This document shows, one piece after another, positions 1 through 7,341 of a stretch of 64,000 nucleotides of DNA. The position numbers were made by a program, and so were the translations under genes. The notes under the pieces are model-generated. The model saw only the letters and a list, made by a program, of their open reading frames with translations. It had not been told where the DNA came from and did no database searches. Each line of letters begins with the position of its first letter. The stretch's first letter is position 1. The stretch spans positions 6,744 to 70,743 of the forward strand of contig JADKFY010000023.1 in assembly GCA_016717305.1 (NCBI GenBank), written 5' to 3'. The DNA comes from Flavobacteriales bacterium (GTDB taxonomy: Bacteria > Bacteroidota > Bacteroidia > Flavobacteriales_F > PHOS-HE28).

Positions 1-690
1 GCTTCCGCCGGAAATGAGCCATTGTCCGGTACCGGTCAAACCAAAGGCCGCTGCCACCAGGTTGTTCTTTCCGGTCGGTAACGCTGATGCCACAGCACCG
101 AAGGTTGTGGTTATCTGTCCTCTGATCGACCCGAATACGACGGCCCGGTCGAGGTTGACGGAAATTCCAGTAGGAAGATCCGTTCCGCTTCCCCCCAGTT
201 TGGCACGCCAGCGCAATGCGCCAGCTGGAGTGTATGAAGCAATGAACCAGTCCTCGTTCCCGGAACTGATCACGATCCCAGAGCCAAGCCCTGACATACC
301 ATGCAGGTCGATCGTTCCTTTGAACCATCCGGTCACGTAAATGTTCCCCGCGGCATCCAAGGCTATTCCGTTGGCATGGCTCTCTCCAGTACCACTTGGG
401 GTAAAAGCCCATTCTCTTACACCATTTCCGTTCAGCTTGATCAGGAATGCGTCCCGGCTTCCGAGAACGTTACCCTGTGTTCCGGTGATCAATTCGTCGC
501 CTTCGGTGTAACCGCAGCTGTAAATAGCGCCGGACGAACTGAAGGTGGCCACACCGGTCACCTCTTCGTTTGAAGTGCTCGCCAAGCCTCTTCCCCAATT
601 CCAAATGTAGTTCTGGGCATCAAGGGGGTGAGCGGACCAGCAAAGGACCGTAAGCAGAAGAAGTATCGATCGCCGTAGAGTCGTGGGCAT
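1..690 (-). CDS. Secreted beta-propeller-like repeat protein (5' part only)
   Basis: The reading frame is open from the ATG at 690 to the left edge of the window: 230 codons with no stop, so the C-terminus is missing. The product starts with a signal peptide (MPTTLRRSILLLLTVLCWS, cleavage probably after ...HPLDAQ). After it come repeated blocks of the type GVATFSSSGAIYSCGYTEGD, GIALDAAGNIYVTGWFKG and DWFIASYTPAGALRWRAKLG. This alternation of 'DAAGNIYVTG' and 'xLRWxxxxG' is typical of SBBP/NHL-like beta-propeller repeats in secreted Bacteroidota proteins, which often end in a T9SS sorting domain; that end cannot be seen here. The gene is divergent from the sigma factor at 826. The exact role is unknown. 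Confidence 0.75.
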   Translation of the reverse strand, partial: MPTTLRRSILLLLTVLCWSAHPLDAQNYIWNWGRGLASTSNEEVTGVATFSSSGAIYSCGYTEGDELITGTQGNVLGSRDAFLIKLNGNGVREWAFTPSGTGESHANGIALDAAGNIYVTGWFKGTIDLHGMSGLGSGIVISSGNEDWFIASYTPAGALRWRAKLGGSGTDLPTGISVNLDRAVVFGSIRGQITTTFGAVASALPTGKNNLVAAAFGLTGTGQWLISGGS

Positions 691-738
691 CGTTTGGATT
701 GTTGCGTGGAGTGTCCAGTTCCACATTGGGTCAGGGGC

Positions 739-766
739 TTGAACGGATGTACGGACAATAGGTTTC
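739..766 (+). promoter_or_regulatory. Candidate promoter for the sigma-factor operon
   Basis: In the 135-bp divergent gap, TTG at 739-741 is followed after 17 bp by TAGGTTTC at 759-766. This is one base off the Bacteroidota -7 consensus TAnnTTTG, with acceptable spacing to a -33 TTG. It lies 60 bp before the proposed ATG at 826. Motif matches of this length occur by chance, so support is weak. Confidence 0.3.
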
Positions 767-825
767 GACCAAGTCGGTGTCATGCACGAGCAAGTGATCG
801 TTACCTTTTCGCCGATACGCATTCA

Positions 826-1380
826 ATGGATGTGAGCGCAGTACAGGTCCCCACCCACGAAACGGCCGAGATCCAAGCCGCAAAGGCCGATCCACGCCGT
901 TTCACACCGCTATACGAGCGGTATCATGCCGATGTGTTCCGTTTCGTTCACCGCCGGGTGCAACGGATGGAGTTGGCTGCGGACCTATCCCAAGAGACCT
1001 TTCTGAAGGCTTTATCGGCCCTGCCTCGCTATGAGGACCGCGGAACCCCATTTCGTGCCTGGCTCTATCGCATTGCATTGAACGAATTACGCATGCACTG
1101 GCGCAAACGGAAGGAGGTAGTGATCGAAATGAGCTTTGCAGAGGTCCGTGGCTTGGGCGAAGAGATGGGTGCTGACATCGAGGATGAGCGCATGCAAAAA
1201 CTGGCCTGGGCCTTGGGTCGCCTTCCTTCAAGTAAGGCAAGATTGATCGAATTGCGGTTCATGGACGGACTTAGCTTCGCAGAAATGGGTGTGGTCCTCG
1301 AGATCGGTGAAGACGCGGCGAAAATGCGCACACACCGTGTATTGGGCCTGTTGCGCAGCATGATGACAACACGCGGATGA
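826..1380 (+). CDS. ECF-type sigma-70 family RNA polymerase sigma factor
   Basis: The 184-residue product has the two-domain ECF layout. Region 2 covers about residues 20-90 (YERYHADVFRFVHRRV, then DLSQETFLKALSALPRYE, then FRAWLYRIALNELRMHWRKR). Region 4 covers about 125-180 (LGRLPSSKARLIELRFMDG, SFAEMGVVLEIGEDAAKMRTHR). The frame is open further upstream to 694, but the segment before MDVSAVQVP has no sigma-factor character, so the ATG at 826 is preferred. The stop codon overlaps the ATG of the next gene (ATGA, 1377-1380), so the two are almost certainly co-translated. ECF factors are usually held by a membrane anti-sigma factor; the neighbour is a membrane protein but not a recognisable anti-sigma. 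Confidence 0.9.
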   Translation: MDVSAVQVPTHETAEIQAAKADPRRFTPLYERYHADVFRFVHRRVQRMELAADLSQETFLKALSALPRYEDRGTPFRAWLYRIALNELRMHWRKRKEVVIEMSFAEVRGLGEEMGADIEDERMQKLAWALGRLPSSKARLIELRFMDGLSFAEMGVVLEIGEDAAKMRTHRVLGLLRSMMTTRG

Positions 1381-1634
1381 AGCACCGATATCAAATATCA
1401 AAGGAGGGTAGGAAGGAATTGACCGATGCCGAGATCACGAAGTACCGTGACCCCAAGAAGCTGCTGTACAACTACCAAAGGGCCAAGCTCCTGCTGCACA
1501 AGAAACCGTTGTACAAGGATCCGAAGTCGTTCCTTGTGTTGATCTTGATCGTAGCCTTGGCGATATTCATTGCCGAAGTGGTGGAAAAGGACCGGAGCAC
1601 AGGAATTGAAGATCGGGAACAACAAGTCCCGTAG
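1377..1634 (+). CDS. Small single-pass membrane protein coupled to the sigma factor
   Basis: This 85-residue protein overlaps the sigma-factor gene by 4 bp. It has a basic N-terminal half (about residues 1-50, rich in Lys/Arg/Tyr, e.g. YRDPKKLLYNYQRAKLLLHK), one hydrophobic span at about 51-69 (SFLVLILIVALAIFIAEVV) and a short charged tail. I do not recognise a family. By position it is the natural candidate for an anti-sigma factor or membrane tether, but it lacks zinc-binding HxxxCxxC and any sizeable periplasmic sensor. It could instead be an unrelated small protein. The S46 peptidase gene begins 67 bp downstream on the same strand. Confidence 0.7.
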   Translation: MKHRYQISKEGRKELTDAEITKYRDPKKLLYNYQRAKLLLHKKPLYKDPKSFLVLILIVALAIFIAEVVEKDRSTGIEDREQQVP

Positions 1635-1701
1635 CGATCCTATTCGATCCAGTAGGCTATTTTGGGCCTTTGATATCAGCATTCCCATAAAGCCAAGCCA
1701 G

Positions 1702-3879
1702 ATGCGTCAGGTCGTAAGTTGTCTCCTCGTCCTATGTTCCACTCTTGTCCTTGCCCATGAAGGCATGTGGCTGCCCACGGTGCTCAAAAGCATTGAAGGT
1801 GATATGCAGAGTGCCGGTCTCAAGCTCAGCGCAGAGGATATCTACAGCGTGAACCGTGGTAGCATCAAGGACGCGATCGTGTTGTTCGGTGGGGGGTGTA
1901 CGGCAGAGGTGATCAGCGGTGATGGCCTGATCCTTACGAACCATCACTGCGGTTTTAGCGCCATCACTGACCATAGTACCTTGGAGCACGACTACCTGAA
2001 GCACGGTTATTGGGCGGCCGACAGGCAAGCTGAGCTCCACAATGCCGGTCTCACCGCCACTTTCGTAGTGCGTATGGAGGATGTTACGGACCGCATCCTT
2101 CCGCTGTTGGCGGTAGGCCTTTCGGAATCGGACAGGCGCGATGCCATTGGCAAATTGGCTACAGTACTGACGGACGAAGCGGTGGCGGGCACCCATTATG
2201 GCGCTGTGGTGCGACCGTTCAACTACGGGAACAGTTACTACTTGATCGTTACCGAGACTTTCCGCGATGTGCGTTTGGTAGGGGCTCCGCCCAGTTCCAT
2301 TGGAAAGTTCGGCGGCGATACGGACAATTGGATCTGGCCACGGCACAACGCCGATTTCAGCATCTTCCGGATCTACGCGGGCACGGACAACAAACCAGCT
2401 GAAGTTGCGGATGGGAATGTGCCGTACAAACCGCGACATGTGCTGCCTATAAGTATGGACGGAGTCAAGGAGGGCGACTTCGCAATGATCTTCGGATTTC
2501 CAGGCAACACCCAGAGGTATTTGACCTCGTATGCAGTGGACTACGTGATCAATACCAGCGATCCCATGCGTATTGAGATGCGAACGGCCAGTTTGAACGT
2601 GATCGATGCGGCGATGCGTAGCAGTGACAAGACCCGACTGCAGTACGCCGACAAGCAAGCGGGCATCAGCAACGCTTGGAAGAAATGGCAAGGTGAACTA
2701 CGTGGACTGAAGGAATTACGCACCTTGGACAACAAGCGGGTCTATGAGCAGGAATACCAAGTGGCAGCAACAAAGGCGGGGAAGACAGAATACACGAACG
2801 TGCTGCCCGAACTTGAAAAGCTGTACGCTGAGTATGCTCCATACGCACAAGCCCGCGACCTTTTTGTGGAAATGGCCTACAACGGTCCGCAGGTGTTTCG
2901 CTATGCCGACAGTTTCAAGGCATTGGCTGAAGGCCACAAGAAGTTGGGAACTGAAGGAAAGCTGAAGGAGGCGGTGGATGAACGATCGAAGGCAAGCGAA
3001 GGCTATTTCAAGGACTATGATGTGGAAGTGGACAAAAGGATCTTCAAGGCCTTGTTGCCTATCTACCGCAAACACGTTCCAGTGGAATTGGCTCCTGCCT
3101 TTTTGAAAGAGATCGACAACAAGTTCAAAGGCAATGGCGATGCATGGGTGGATGACCTTTACGCCCGAAGTGTATTCGTGGACCGATCGAAACTGAACCA
3201 ACTTTTGGCCAAGCCGAAGAACGCGAAGAAATTGGCCGTCGACCCACTGTACAAGGTATCACGTGATCTGTTCGACAACTTCTTGGTCAAAGTTCGTCCA
3301 CAACACGCGGCTCTTGGCGACCGGATCGAACCCGCCATGCGCACCTACGTGAAAGGGATGATGGAACTGCTCCCGGAGAAGACCTACTGGCCCGATGCGA
3401 ACAGCACACTTCGGCTGTCCTACGGAAAGGTGGAAGGCAGCGAACCACGCGATGCGGTGGAGTATACCGCGCAAACAACATTGGCCGGTGCGATCGCGAA
3501 GTACATTCCCGGCGATGCGGAATTCGACCTGCCGCAACGCCTCATCGATCTGTACAACGCGAAGGATTATGGTGAGTACGGGGTGAACGGGACCATGCCG
3601 GTCTGTTTCACCAGCAGCCTGCACACAACGGGAGGCAACAGCGGAAGCCCTGTACTGAATGGCAAGGGAGAGCTGATCGGTCTCAATTTCGATCGAAGTT
3701 GGGAAAGCACCATGAGCGACATCCAGTTCGATCCGAAGAAATGCCGCAACATCAGTGTGGACATTCGGTACGTGCTCTTTCTCGTGGACAAATATGCAGG
3801 GGCAAAGCACTTGATCCAGGAAATGAACTTGGTCCACGATAATTCCCCTACCACCATTCAACTCCCCATACACCGATGA
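1702..3879 (+). CDS. dpp11: Family S46 dipeptidyl-peptidase, DPP11 type (Asp/Glu-specific)
   Basis: The 725-residue product has the S46 family length. The start at 1702 gives a clean signal peptide ([18 protein letters not shown]); the frame is open upstream to 1570, but that extension overlaps the previous gene. S46 landmarks are the catalytic His in [11 protein letters not shown], the [16 protein letters not shown] block and the nucleophile in GGNSGSP (Ser647). Family knowledge: DPP7 has Gly and DPP11 has Arg 18 residues after the catalytic Ser, which decides between hydrophobic and acidic P1 residues. Here the residue is Arg665 (NFDRSWES), exactly 18 after Ser647, so acidic specificity is inferred. 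The enzyme should release dipeptides from peptide N-termini in the periplasm. It overlaps the next gene by 4 bp. Confidence 0.9.
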   Translation: MRQVVSCLLVLCSTLVLAHEGMWLPTVLKSIEGDMQSAGLKLSAEDIYSVNRGSIKDAIVLFGGGCTAEVISGDGLILTNHHCGFSAITDHSTLEHDYLKHGYWAADRQAELHNAGLTATFVVRMEDVTDRILPLLAVGLSESDRRDAIGKLATVLTDEAVAGTHYGAVVRPFNYGNSYYLIVTETFRDVRLVGAPPSSIGKFGGDTDNWIWPRHNADFSIFRIYAGTDNKPAEVADGNVPYKPRHVLPISMDGVKEGDFAMIFGFPGNTQRYLTSYAVDYVINTSDPMRIEMRTASLNVIDAAMRSSDKTRLQYADKQAGISNAWKKWQGELRGLKELRTLDNKRVYEQEYQVAATKAGKTEYTNVLPELEKLYAEYAPYAQARDLFVEMAYNGPQVFRYADSFKALAEGHKKLGTEGKLKEAVDERSKASEGYFKDYDVEVDKRIFKALLPIYRKHVPVELAPAFLKEIDNKFKGNGDAWVDDLYARSVFVDRSKLNQLLAKPKNAKKLAVDPLYKVSRDLFDNFLVKVRPQHAALGDRIEPAMRTYVKGMMELLPEKTYWPDANSTLRLSYGKVEGSEPRDAVEYTAQTTLAGAIAKYIPGDAEFDLPQRLIDLYNAKDYGEYGVNGTMPVCFTSSLHTTGGNSGSPVLNGKGELIGLNFDRSWESTMSDIQFDPKKCRNISVDIRYVLFLVDKYAGAKHLIQEMNLVHDNSPTTIQLPIHR

Positions 3880-4115
3880 GCGCTTGGCAGGAAAAGGACA
3901 ACAAACTGTGCCGCGAATTCAAGTTCAAGAACTTCAGCGAGGCCTTTGCGTTCATGTCGCGCGTAGCCTTGGCGGCGGAGAAAATGGACCATCACCCCGA
4001 GTGGACCAATGTCTACAATACGGTAGAGATCAAGCTGTCCACCCACGATGCGGGCAACACAGTGACCGACAAGGACCGCAAGCTGGCGGCGGCGATCGAT
4101 AGGATCATCGGGTAG
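3876..4115 (+). CDS. phhB: 4a-hydroxytetrahydrobiopterin dehydratase (pterin-4a-carbinolamine dehydratase)
   Basis: This 79-residue protein covers most of a pterin-carbinolamine dehydratase. The diagnostic core is present: [19 protein letters not shown], then [18 protein letters not shown], with the paired histidines of the active site. In other bacteria the enzyme recycles the carbinolamine formed by aromatic amino acid hydroxylases; some family members have other pterin-related roles. No phenylalanine hydroxylase gene is in the window. The ATG overlaps the stop of the peptidase gene (ATGA), so the two are co-transcribed. A strong hairpin follows at 4167. Confidence 0.88.
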   Translation: MSAWQEKDNKLCREFKFKNFSEAFAFMSRVALAAEKMDHHPEWTNVYNTVEIKLSTHDAGNTVTDKDRKLAAAIDRIIG

Positions 4116-4166
4116 GAAGGGTGGAATTCAATGCGTTCCAAGCTCGAAGACCTATTACCAAATGCA

Positions 4167-4194
4167 GAAGGACCGCCCAATTGAGCGGTCCTTC
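4167..4194. terminator. Bidirectional hairpin terminator between convergent genes
   Basis: A perfect 10-bp stem GAAGGACCGC / GCGGTCCTTC with an 8-nt loop lies between the convergent stops at 4115 (+) and 4229 (-). Short A- or T-containing runs flank it on both sides. Position and symmetry fit a terminator serving both strands. Confidence 0.75.
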
Positions 4195-4228
4195 AAAGAA
4201 CTCCAAGTCGGTTAGGACCTAGGATTGA

Positions 4229-4789
4229 TCACTCGGCTTTCGCTCCGTCCGCTCCAGGCACTTTTTCCACGTTCGCTTTGATCCGTAGCGTAGTTTCCTT
4301 CGGTTCCGTATTGGCGATCACGGTAACGGTCTTGGTCTGAGCATTCTCCTGTTTGCCGGGCTTGTACACCACTTCGATCTCGCCGGTACCACCTGGAGGG
4401 ATCGGCGCCTTTGGGTAGTTGGGCACGGTGCAACCGCAGGAACCATTGGCGGTCTCAATGATCATCGGTTCCTTACCGGTATTGGTGAATGTGAAGATCT
4501 TCTTGTTCTCGGAATCTTGTTTGATATTCCCGAAATCGTGCTCATACTCCTTGAAGTTGACCGTGGTCTTAGGGGTATTGTCCACCGGCTCGGCTGTTGT
4601 TGCCATAGGGTCGAAGGGCTTGTCCGAGAGTGTTTTCGGGTTGCTGGGGTCAACGTTCGCAGCAATGGAGTTCGAGGCCACTACACTGCTGGCATCACTC
4701 GCGCTACCACCGCTGAACTGGTGGTACGCCAATGCAACAAGGGCGATCGCGATCACACTGAGCAGGCCGATCTGTACTTTGTCTTTCAT
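4229..4789 (-). CDS. DUF1573 domain protein, membrane-anchored
   Basis: The 186-residue product has an N-terminal hydrophobic segment (VQIGLLSVIAIALVALAYH, about residues 4-22), then a Ser/Asn/Pro-rich linker and a DUF1573 (Ig-like) domain. The marks are FKEYEHDFGNIKQDSENKK, FTNTGKEPMIIETANGSCGC, PPGGTGEIEVVYKP and KTVTVIANTEPKETTLRI. The paired Cys in GSCGC is typical of the family. The start at 4789 is preferred over 4849 because it puts the membrane segment directly at the N-terminus. DUF1573 proteins are abundant in Bacteroidota and probably extracytoplasmic; their function is not established. Confidence 0.85.
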   Translation of the reverse strand: MKDKVQIGLLSVIAIALVALAYHQFSGGSASDASSVVASNSIAANVDPSNPKTLSDKPFDPMATTAEPVDNTPKTTVNFKEYEHDFGNIKQDSENKKIFTFTNTGKEPMIIETANGSCGCTVPNYPKAPIPPGGTGEIEVVYKPGKQENAQTKTVTVIANTEPKETTLRIKANVEKVPGADGAKAE

Positions 4790-4977
4790 TCTGGTACGAA
4801 GTGTTTCGAGGGTGTTATTTGAGAGTGCGAATTTAGATGATCCATGCATTCACCCGATACCCATTAACAGAGCATTAACAGGGATGCAACAGGTTGAAGG
4901 TTGAGGTTCTTCAGGGTTGGACAAAAGTGGCCGACATCAACGCCCATGAGCGAGGTGAACCGTAAACGACTTCCGCT

Positions 4978-6591
4978 TCACTTCACCATCCCGAATCGTT
5001 GGAACGAGCCATCGGTCAGGGCTTCTAAGGCCTTTTGGAAGCTGCGGTCGACCGGATTATCCGCGTTGATCACTTCCCAGTATGCGGAAGTATCCCACAG
5101 GTCCCTGGCGATCAGTGCTTTCAGTCGCAAGGAAATGAGTTCTTTCGACCTTGCCAAGCCGTCCGCATCACCCTCAATGCCCTCTTTTCCGGCGTATGTC
5201 ACAAGTTTGGAGATCAAAGTGGCTTCGACCGTGAATTGCTTGCGGAAAGCTTCCGGTCCCGAGTACGCCGCCAGCAGCTTACTGCGCTGTTCATCCACTT
5301 GGGCCAATGCGAAGGTGTTGAGTATCCCTTTGCGAACGAGCTGGCCGAAATAGTTCGAACTAAGTGTAGTGTCGATAGGTACGAACACATCGGGCATGAT
5401 CCCGCCTCCGCCATACACGATCCGCTTGTTCATGGTGAAGAACTTGACGGTATCAGCGTTATGGATACTGTCGGCAAAAGTGAGTTCACCTTTCGCGAGA
5501 CGATCGATCTTTTCTTGTTGGTAAGCTTCCAGCCCATCCTCGTAGGATTTCTGGATCGAGCGACCGGAGGGTGTATAATAGCGTGAGACGGTCAGCCGCA
5601 CGGCAGAACCATCCGATAGCATCACGGGTCGTTGTACCAGGCCCTTTCCAAAGCTGCGGCGGCCAACGATCAAACCTCGGTCCCAGTCTTGTATGGCACC
5701 GCTCACGATCTCGCTGGCACTCGCGCTACCCTCATCCACTAACACGACCAATCGACCCTTCTCGAACAGTCCCTCCTTGGTAGCATACGTATCGTCGCGT
5801 GGTGAGGTACGGCCTTCCGTATAAACCACCAGTTTTCGATCGCCGAGGAATTCATCGGCCATATCTATTGCGGTTCGCAAATAACCACCTCCGTTGCCTT
5901 GCAGGTCAAGGATCAGGTCCTTCATGCCCTTGTCCTTCAGCTCCACCAACTTCTCACGGAATTCCTTCATCGTGGTGGCACTGAATCGGCTCACCTTGAT
6001 GTAGCCCACACCAGGCTCGGCCATATAGGAGGCCTCCACACTGAAGATGGGGATCTTGTCGCGCATGATGGTGAAATCGAGCGGATACTCTTCACCGCGG
6101 CGCAGGATGGCCACATCCACCTTGGTGCCCTTTTTGCCGCGCAGGCGTGTCATCACGTCATTGTTCTTGAAGCCCACGCCCGCTACGTTCTCTTTGTCGA
6201 TCCCGATGATCCGATCACCTGCGCGGATCCCGAGCCGTTCGGAAGGTCCACCGGCAATGGCATCCACCACGTAGATGGTGTCCTTTACGATGTTGAACTG
6301 GATGCCGACCCCTTCGAAGTTCCCTTTCAATGGTTCGTTCACTTCCTCAAGATCCTCTTTAGGAATGTAGATAGAATGCGGATCCAATTCCTCCAACATG
6401 CGAACGATCGCGGCATCCACCAATTTCTGCTTGTCCACATCATCCACATACATGCGATCGATATGGTACAACAACGAACCGATCTTGCCTGTGGTAGCAG
6501 GGTCATCGAACTGTTGGGCCGAAGAACGACCAGAAACAGTGGACAAGGCAATGGATAGAAAAAGGACAAGAGCGGTCGAAGGGATCTTCAT
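4978..6591 (-). CDS. C-terminal processing peptidase (S41 family, PDZ-containing)
   Basis: The 537-residue protein begins with a signal peptide (MKIPSTALVLFLSIALS). A PDZ domain spans about residues 85-175 (GVGIQFNIVKDTIYVV ... LGIRAGDRIIGID). The S41 core follows: VGYIKVSRFSATTMKEF, DLILDLQGNGGGYL, then DEGSASASEIVSGAI with predicted nucleophile Ser291 and RRSFGKGLVQ with general base Lys316, spaced as in tail-specific proteases. A C-terminal helical region (about 400-537) resembles other Bacteroidota members. The start at 6591 (or 6597) is chosen over 6696 because it places the signal sequence first. It acts in the periplasm on protein C-termini; the substrate is unknown. Confidence 0.9.
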   Translation of the reverse strand: MKIPSTALVLFLSIALSTVSGRSSAQQFDDPATTGKIGSLLYHIDRMYVDDVDKQKLVDAAIVRMLEELDPHSIYIPKEDLEEVNEPLKGNFEGVGIQFNIVKDTIYVVDAIAGGPSERLGIRAGDRIIGIDKENVAGVGFKNNDVMTRLRGKKGTKVDVAILRRGEEYPLDFTIMRDKIPIFSVEASYMAEPGVGYIKVSRFSATTMKEFREKLVELKDKGMKDLILDLQGNGGGYLRTAIDMADEFLGDRKLVVYTEGRTSPRDDTYATKEGLFEKGRLVVLVDEGSASASEIVSGAIQDWDRGLIVGRRSFGKGLVQRPVMLSDGSAVRLTVSRYYTPSGRSIQKSYEDGLEAYQQEKIDRLAKGELTFADSIHNADTVKFFTMNKRIVYGGGGIMPDVFVPIDTTLSSNYFGQLVRKGILNTFALAQVDEQRSKLLAAYSGPEAFRKQFTVEATLISKLVTYAGKEGIEGDADGLARSKELISLRLKALIARDLWDTSAYWEVINADNPVDRSFQKALEALTDGSFQRFGMVK

Positions 6592-6757
6592 GGGCATACT
6601 GCAATGGAACGCACGAATAGCGTGCCGGGTTGCTTTACAAGGTGGGAAAGTTCGCAAAAGGTTGTGAATGGGATCCTTGGAAATTACGAACGTCAACGAC
6701 CGGACATCAAAGAGCCGGGACCTACATGGATGGATCTTGGAGCCCTGACCTGCCTAT

Positions 6758-7318
6758 CTACTGATCGAAAGTCCGGGTCCGTTTCAAAGCGCCCTTCCGG
6801 AATTTCTCCTGTCTGGTCTGGTTACCATTTGCGAAGTATTTCCATTTACCGTGCTTCTCGCCTTTCTTGTAATGTCCAATGATGCCTTCCTTCCGGAACG
6901 CCCATGGTCCGTCGCGCTTCCCTTGCCGGTACTGGCCTTTCAGGGTAACGGTACCATCCTCCGCATACTCTGTCCAATCACCGTGCAGCGAACCGAAACC
7001 ATAAACGGCGAATATCAACGGACGGCCATCTGGAAAGAACGCACGGTAGATACCCGAAGGTTGGCCCCGTTTGTAGTCCAGTTCCACGGCCACTTTGGTG
7101 GTATCGAATGCGAAATGCCCAATGCGCTTGTACTGCGGGTCCATGCGGACGGGTGCATAATGAACGGCATACGGTTCCACTCCGTCCTGATCAGGAACCC
7201 AGAGTGTATCGGGTTGTGCAATGGCGCTGCTGCCAATGACCACCCAACTAACCAGACAAATGATCATTCCGAAGGTACAGCGACAAACGAAGAGTGGAAA
7301 AGTTGAAATGGTCCGCAT
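6758..7318 (-). CDS. MORN-repeat (YwqK-like) secreted protein
   Basis: The 186-residue protein has a signal peptide (about residues 1-35, ending ...GSSAIAQ). At least three MORN-type repeats follow: GIYRAFFPDGRPL, GDWTEYAEDGTVTLKGQY and GPWAFRKEGIIGHYKKGEKHGKWKYFANG. Such proteins are often auto-annotated as 'YwqK family antitoxin', but nothing here suggests toxin-antitoxin function; the signal peptide points to an extracytoplasmic structural role. It ends 166 bp upstream of the protease gene start and sits 23 bp after the PBP1C stop on the same strand. Confidence 0.8.
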   Translation of the reverse strand: MRTISTFPLFVCRCTFGMIICLVSWVVIGSSAIAQPDTLWVPDQDGVEPYAVHYAPVRMDPQYKRIGHFAFDTTKVAVELDYKRGQPSGIYRAFFPDGRPLIFAVYGFGSLHGDWTEYAEDGTVTLKGQYRQGKRDGPWAFRKEGIIGHYKKGEKHGKWKYFANGNQTRQEKFRKGALKRTRTFDQ

Positions 7319-7341
7319 TCAATTTGTGGATCGCTCGCGGG

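Noticed and set aside
694..825. Longer start for the sigma factor
   Set aside because: The extra residues are unlike any sigma factor region and overlap the candidate promoter and the divergent gap.
6758..7318. MORN protein as a YwqK-type antitoxin
   Set aside because: It has a signal peptide and no toxin gene beside it; the label comes from family naming only.
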